This document shows positions 61,601 to 64,000 of a stretch of 64,000 nt of DNA, piece by piece; the stretch's first letter is position 1, and every line of letters begins with the position of its first letter. The translations under genes were made by a program, and so were the position numbers. The DNA is from Temnothorax longispinosus (Eukaryota; Arthropoda; Insecta; Hymenoptera; Formicidae): the NCBI RefSeq assembly GCF_030848805.1, contig NC_092367.1:4247019-4311018 (forward strand), given 5' to 3'. The notes under the pieces are model-generated. The model saw nothing but the letters and a program-made list of their open reading frames with translations. It made no database searches and was not told the DNA's origin.

Positions 61601-64000
61601 CGAGAGAAAACAAGGTGCTCTAGTAATTTCCTCCTCCAATTTTGCGTTCAATTAAAAATTTAAACGCACGAATGTGTATCAATTGCCCGTTATTCGCGAT
61701 ATTTTTTCTGAATACATCGAAATACTTGGCGGTTTGGATAGGAATGTTATATGCAAAACAGTCATTAATTGGAAGTTCTCTCCTCGAGCGTAGTAATTCT
61801 CCGTTAATTTACAAAATGGCAGAAAGCTTTCATATTTTCATTTCGCTCCGAATGTTTGCGCAAATGGTCGACGCTATCATTTTATACCATTTTGCATTGA
61901 CGGCAAATTGCTTGTTAGAGGCTTATAGTTGTCATACAACAGTCGAGTTTATAATTACGACAATAACATCGAATGTAATTACTCAGCCGTAAGTAATATA
62001 TCGTTCACGGTACATTCGAAATATTCGCGCAAATAAACATAACCGTTTCGCCGTTTCCTGTTTTGTTTGCATGAGAGACGCAGTTTCCCTTCTTCTCTAT
62101 CACTCTGTGTCAGACATGGCACAAGGCAACCACACCTGACTCACTCTCTCTCGAATCGTGAAAATTATTACATCTTTGGTGAGGCTAATCGACATTAAAA
62201 ATATATTCAGCACGATTATTTATCAAAAAGAAGTAAGCAATCGAATATTTCTCTTATTTCTGAGAAAACGATGGTAAATAACGTGCAAATGCGATGTTTT
62301 GATTTTTACATTGTGGATCTTATTGTTATTTTGCAGTGAAACGAGAAAAGAATTATTGCCGTCTTCGAGAATACGAGTAACGAAAAGCTAAATAATAATG
62401 AAAAGCTTCTTTTACATGATGATATTGATTGTAATATCGCCGTACGAAACATATGGGATTAAAGATTATCGAGCAATTGCTTAAATAGCAATGATGAACG
62501 CAGCAACTTTTAGGTGAGAGACTTTCTTCGACCACGTGGCACAGATATAGTCGCGCATATGTGAAACAATGCACTGAAGTCGATTATGTTCTCACTTTAA
62601 TATCCAGTATCAAGACTAGTACTATGGAGCGCGTTGTTATACGATATTAAAGCAGTTCGCGGCGACATTATTTGGGAGGGAGAACTCGAGTAATTTAGGG
62701 CACGTAATTAATATCCTTGCGGCCGTACGTCCATACGTCTCGCCCACGTTGATCGCTATCCTCCCGCAGATACGCGACGTAAAAGCATCGTCCGTTATAC
62801 GTAGATACGTATATACATTGGTATAAGACTTGATTGAACGTTTCCCCACAGTTTTCGCGGCGACCGAGTTACGAGGTATCGACTTTCGGAACTATCGGTT
62901 ACCCGAGCTTTTCCCTAGATTGAATATTCAAATTAGTTGTTGTGTTCGAACCGCGAGGAATATATCGCTCTTCCGCTTAATTTCGAGCGTAATGCCGCCG
63001 ATACCGTGGGGGAGATCAAAGGTCTCGAAAAAGTGGTTACCGCTTTACGGTGTAGAATTTCTTGCTTTGCCCTCCAATCTCGCAATGTACTTATACTTCT
63101 TCCTCGGTGCAGCTCCGCATCCGCTTACATCCCGCTGGAATCGCGCAACCGCGTGCAGCCGATAAACTTTGCGGTGAAACGTTAAGACGAGTTAAGGAAA
63201 ACGCTTTGCATCCTATCTGAATAGATAAGCTTTTGAAACGCAATTACTCTCTTTATTCTTCGAGACGATCTTACAAAAAAAGACCTCTCCAGTTGTAGAA
63301 AATTCTAAATTCAGCGACAAACACGTTTACAGTAGACAATAAAAAAAAAATTATTATTTGATACGGTGAATACTATATCGAGAGAATAAATTATCTTTAA
63401 CGTTACAGTGGACTTTAAAACTGGAAGCATCACACAATAACACCGGTGAATCAGTTATTCAAATATACAGGCGGTTCATCAATATTGAGGAAGCAAATGG
63501 AACTTAGCTGCTTCCGAGATGGATTGCGCTCGCAAGAATTTTATTTTCTATCGCGCCATCAGTTTTCGCTGGGTGCACACAACGAGGACTGTATGACGAG
63601 TGTGTTTATAGCGAGAAAGAACTGAGCTTTTTATTCACGCACGAATACCGAGAATAGATCAAAGGATCGAGATGTTACGGAAAATAGACATTCAAATAAA
63701 GGAATTGGATTGAATAATCGAACTTCTCTATTCAATGCTTGGCGATTCTTAGATCTTTTGATCAATTTTTAGATTGTATTCTGACGAATGTCTGGTTGCA
63801 AAGTCTCCAAGTTGTGAAATTTATCGTAGGTTTTTTTTAACTAACTCCTTACTACTTTAAAATACCGGTTACAAAGGACAAATTATTTTTATTACATCTT
63901 GTGAAAGCATGTATTGCTTTATTTTAATATATATAATCCAGTATGATTCGTACGGCAATTTAATCGTGTTGTATAATTCATTTTTATCCATCTTATGTCT

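Larger units (their letters stand above)
32664..64000 (+). other. First intron of calcineurin A (continues beyond window)
   Basis: More than 31 kb without a recognisable exon on either strand. The first 1.5 kb stays GC-rich; later parts alternate between AT-rich and moderately GC-rich DNA. The many open frames of 60-235 codons (for example 33376-34083 minus, 37525-38172 minus, 45130-45660 plus, 61642-61992 plus) lack family motifs and splice context, and several are translated microsatellites. Foldback elements and repeats within are listed separately. A nested gene cannot be ruled out by eye. Confidence 0.65.

Noticed and set aside
61642..61992. 116-codon frame with hydrophobic stretches, briefly considered as a chemoreceptor fragment
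   Set aside because: No receptor signature motif, no splice sites, and a non-ATG start region; hydrophobicity follows AT-rich sequence.

Overview
This window looks like nuclear DNA from a hymenopteran, most likely an ant. It is AT-rich, its genes are split by spliceosomal introns, and it opens on a tandem pair of insect-type vitellogenin genes. Vitellogenin clusters of this kind are known from ants. The remaining gene content (a SPATA17-like IQ protein, a longin R-SNARE and the start of calcineurin A) is ordinary animal content. All exon models here were read by hand from reading frame, splice sites and family motifs.

Layout. (1) Positions 1-11.3 kb, plus strand: the 3' end of one vitellogenin gene (last three exons), then a complete seven-exon vitellogenin gene of about 1,637 residues with its own TATA box. 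(2) 11.97-15.97 kb, minus strand: a four-exon SPATA17-like gene and a four-exon longin/R-SNARE (VAMP7-like) gene. (3) 16-24.9 kb: AT-rich non-coding DNA with several hairpin (foldback) elements. (4) 24.9-26.8 kb, minus strand: three small in-frame exons of a gene I do not recognise, led by a GC-rich promoter region. (5) About 28.0-28.42 kb, plus strand: a GC-rich segment ending in a strong splice donor, probably a non-coding first exon. (6) 30.9-32.66 kb: a GC-rich leader with much trinucleotide repeat, then the first coding exon of calcineurin A. (7) 32.66 kb to the window end: first intron of calcineurin A, at least 31 kb, holding microsatellites, one minisatellite and a few foldback elements, with no convincing exon.

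The most informative biology is in the vitellogenin pair. The two copies have decayed in complementary ways. The upstream copy keeps the full C-terminal extension but has lost two cysteines of the von Willebrand factor D region and its DGXR-type motif. The downstream copy keeps both but stops early, and a cysteine-free remnant of the missing C-terminus follows the stop. The second theme is a family of palindromic elements that share end motifs but have unrelated interiors. I found no CRISPR array, operon, rRNA or clear tRNA gene, and no candidate for a wholly new multi-gene system.
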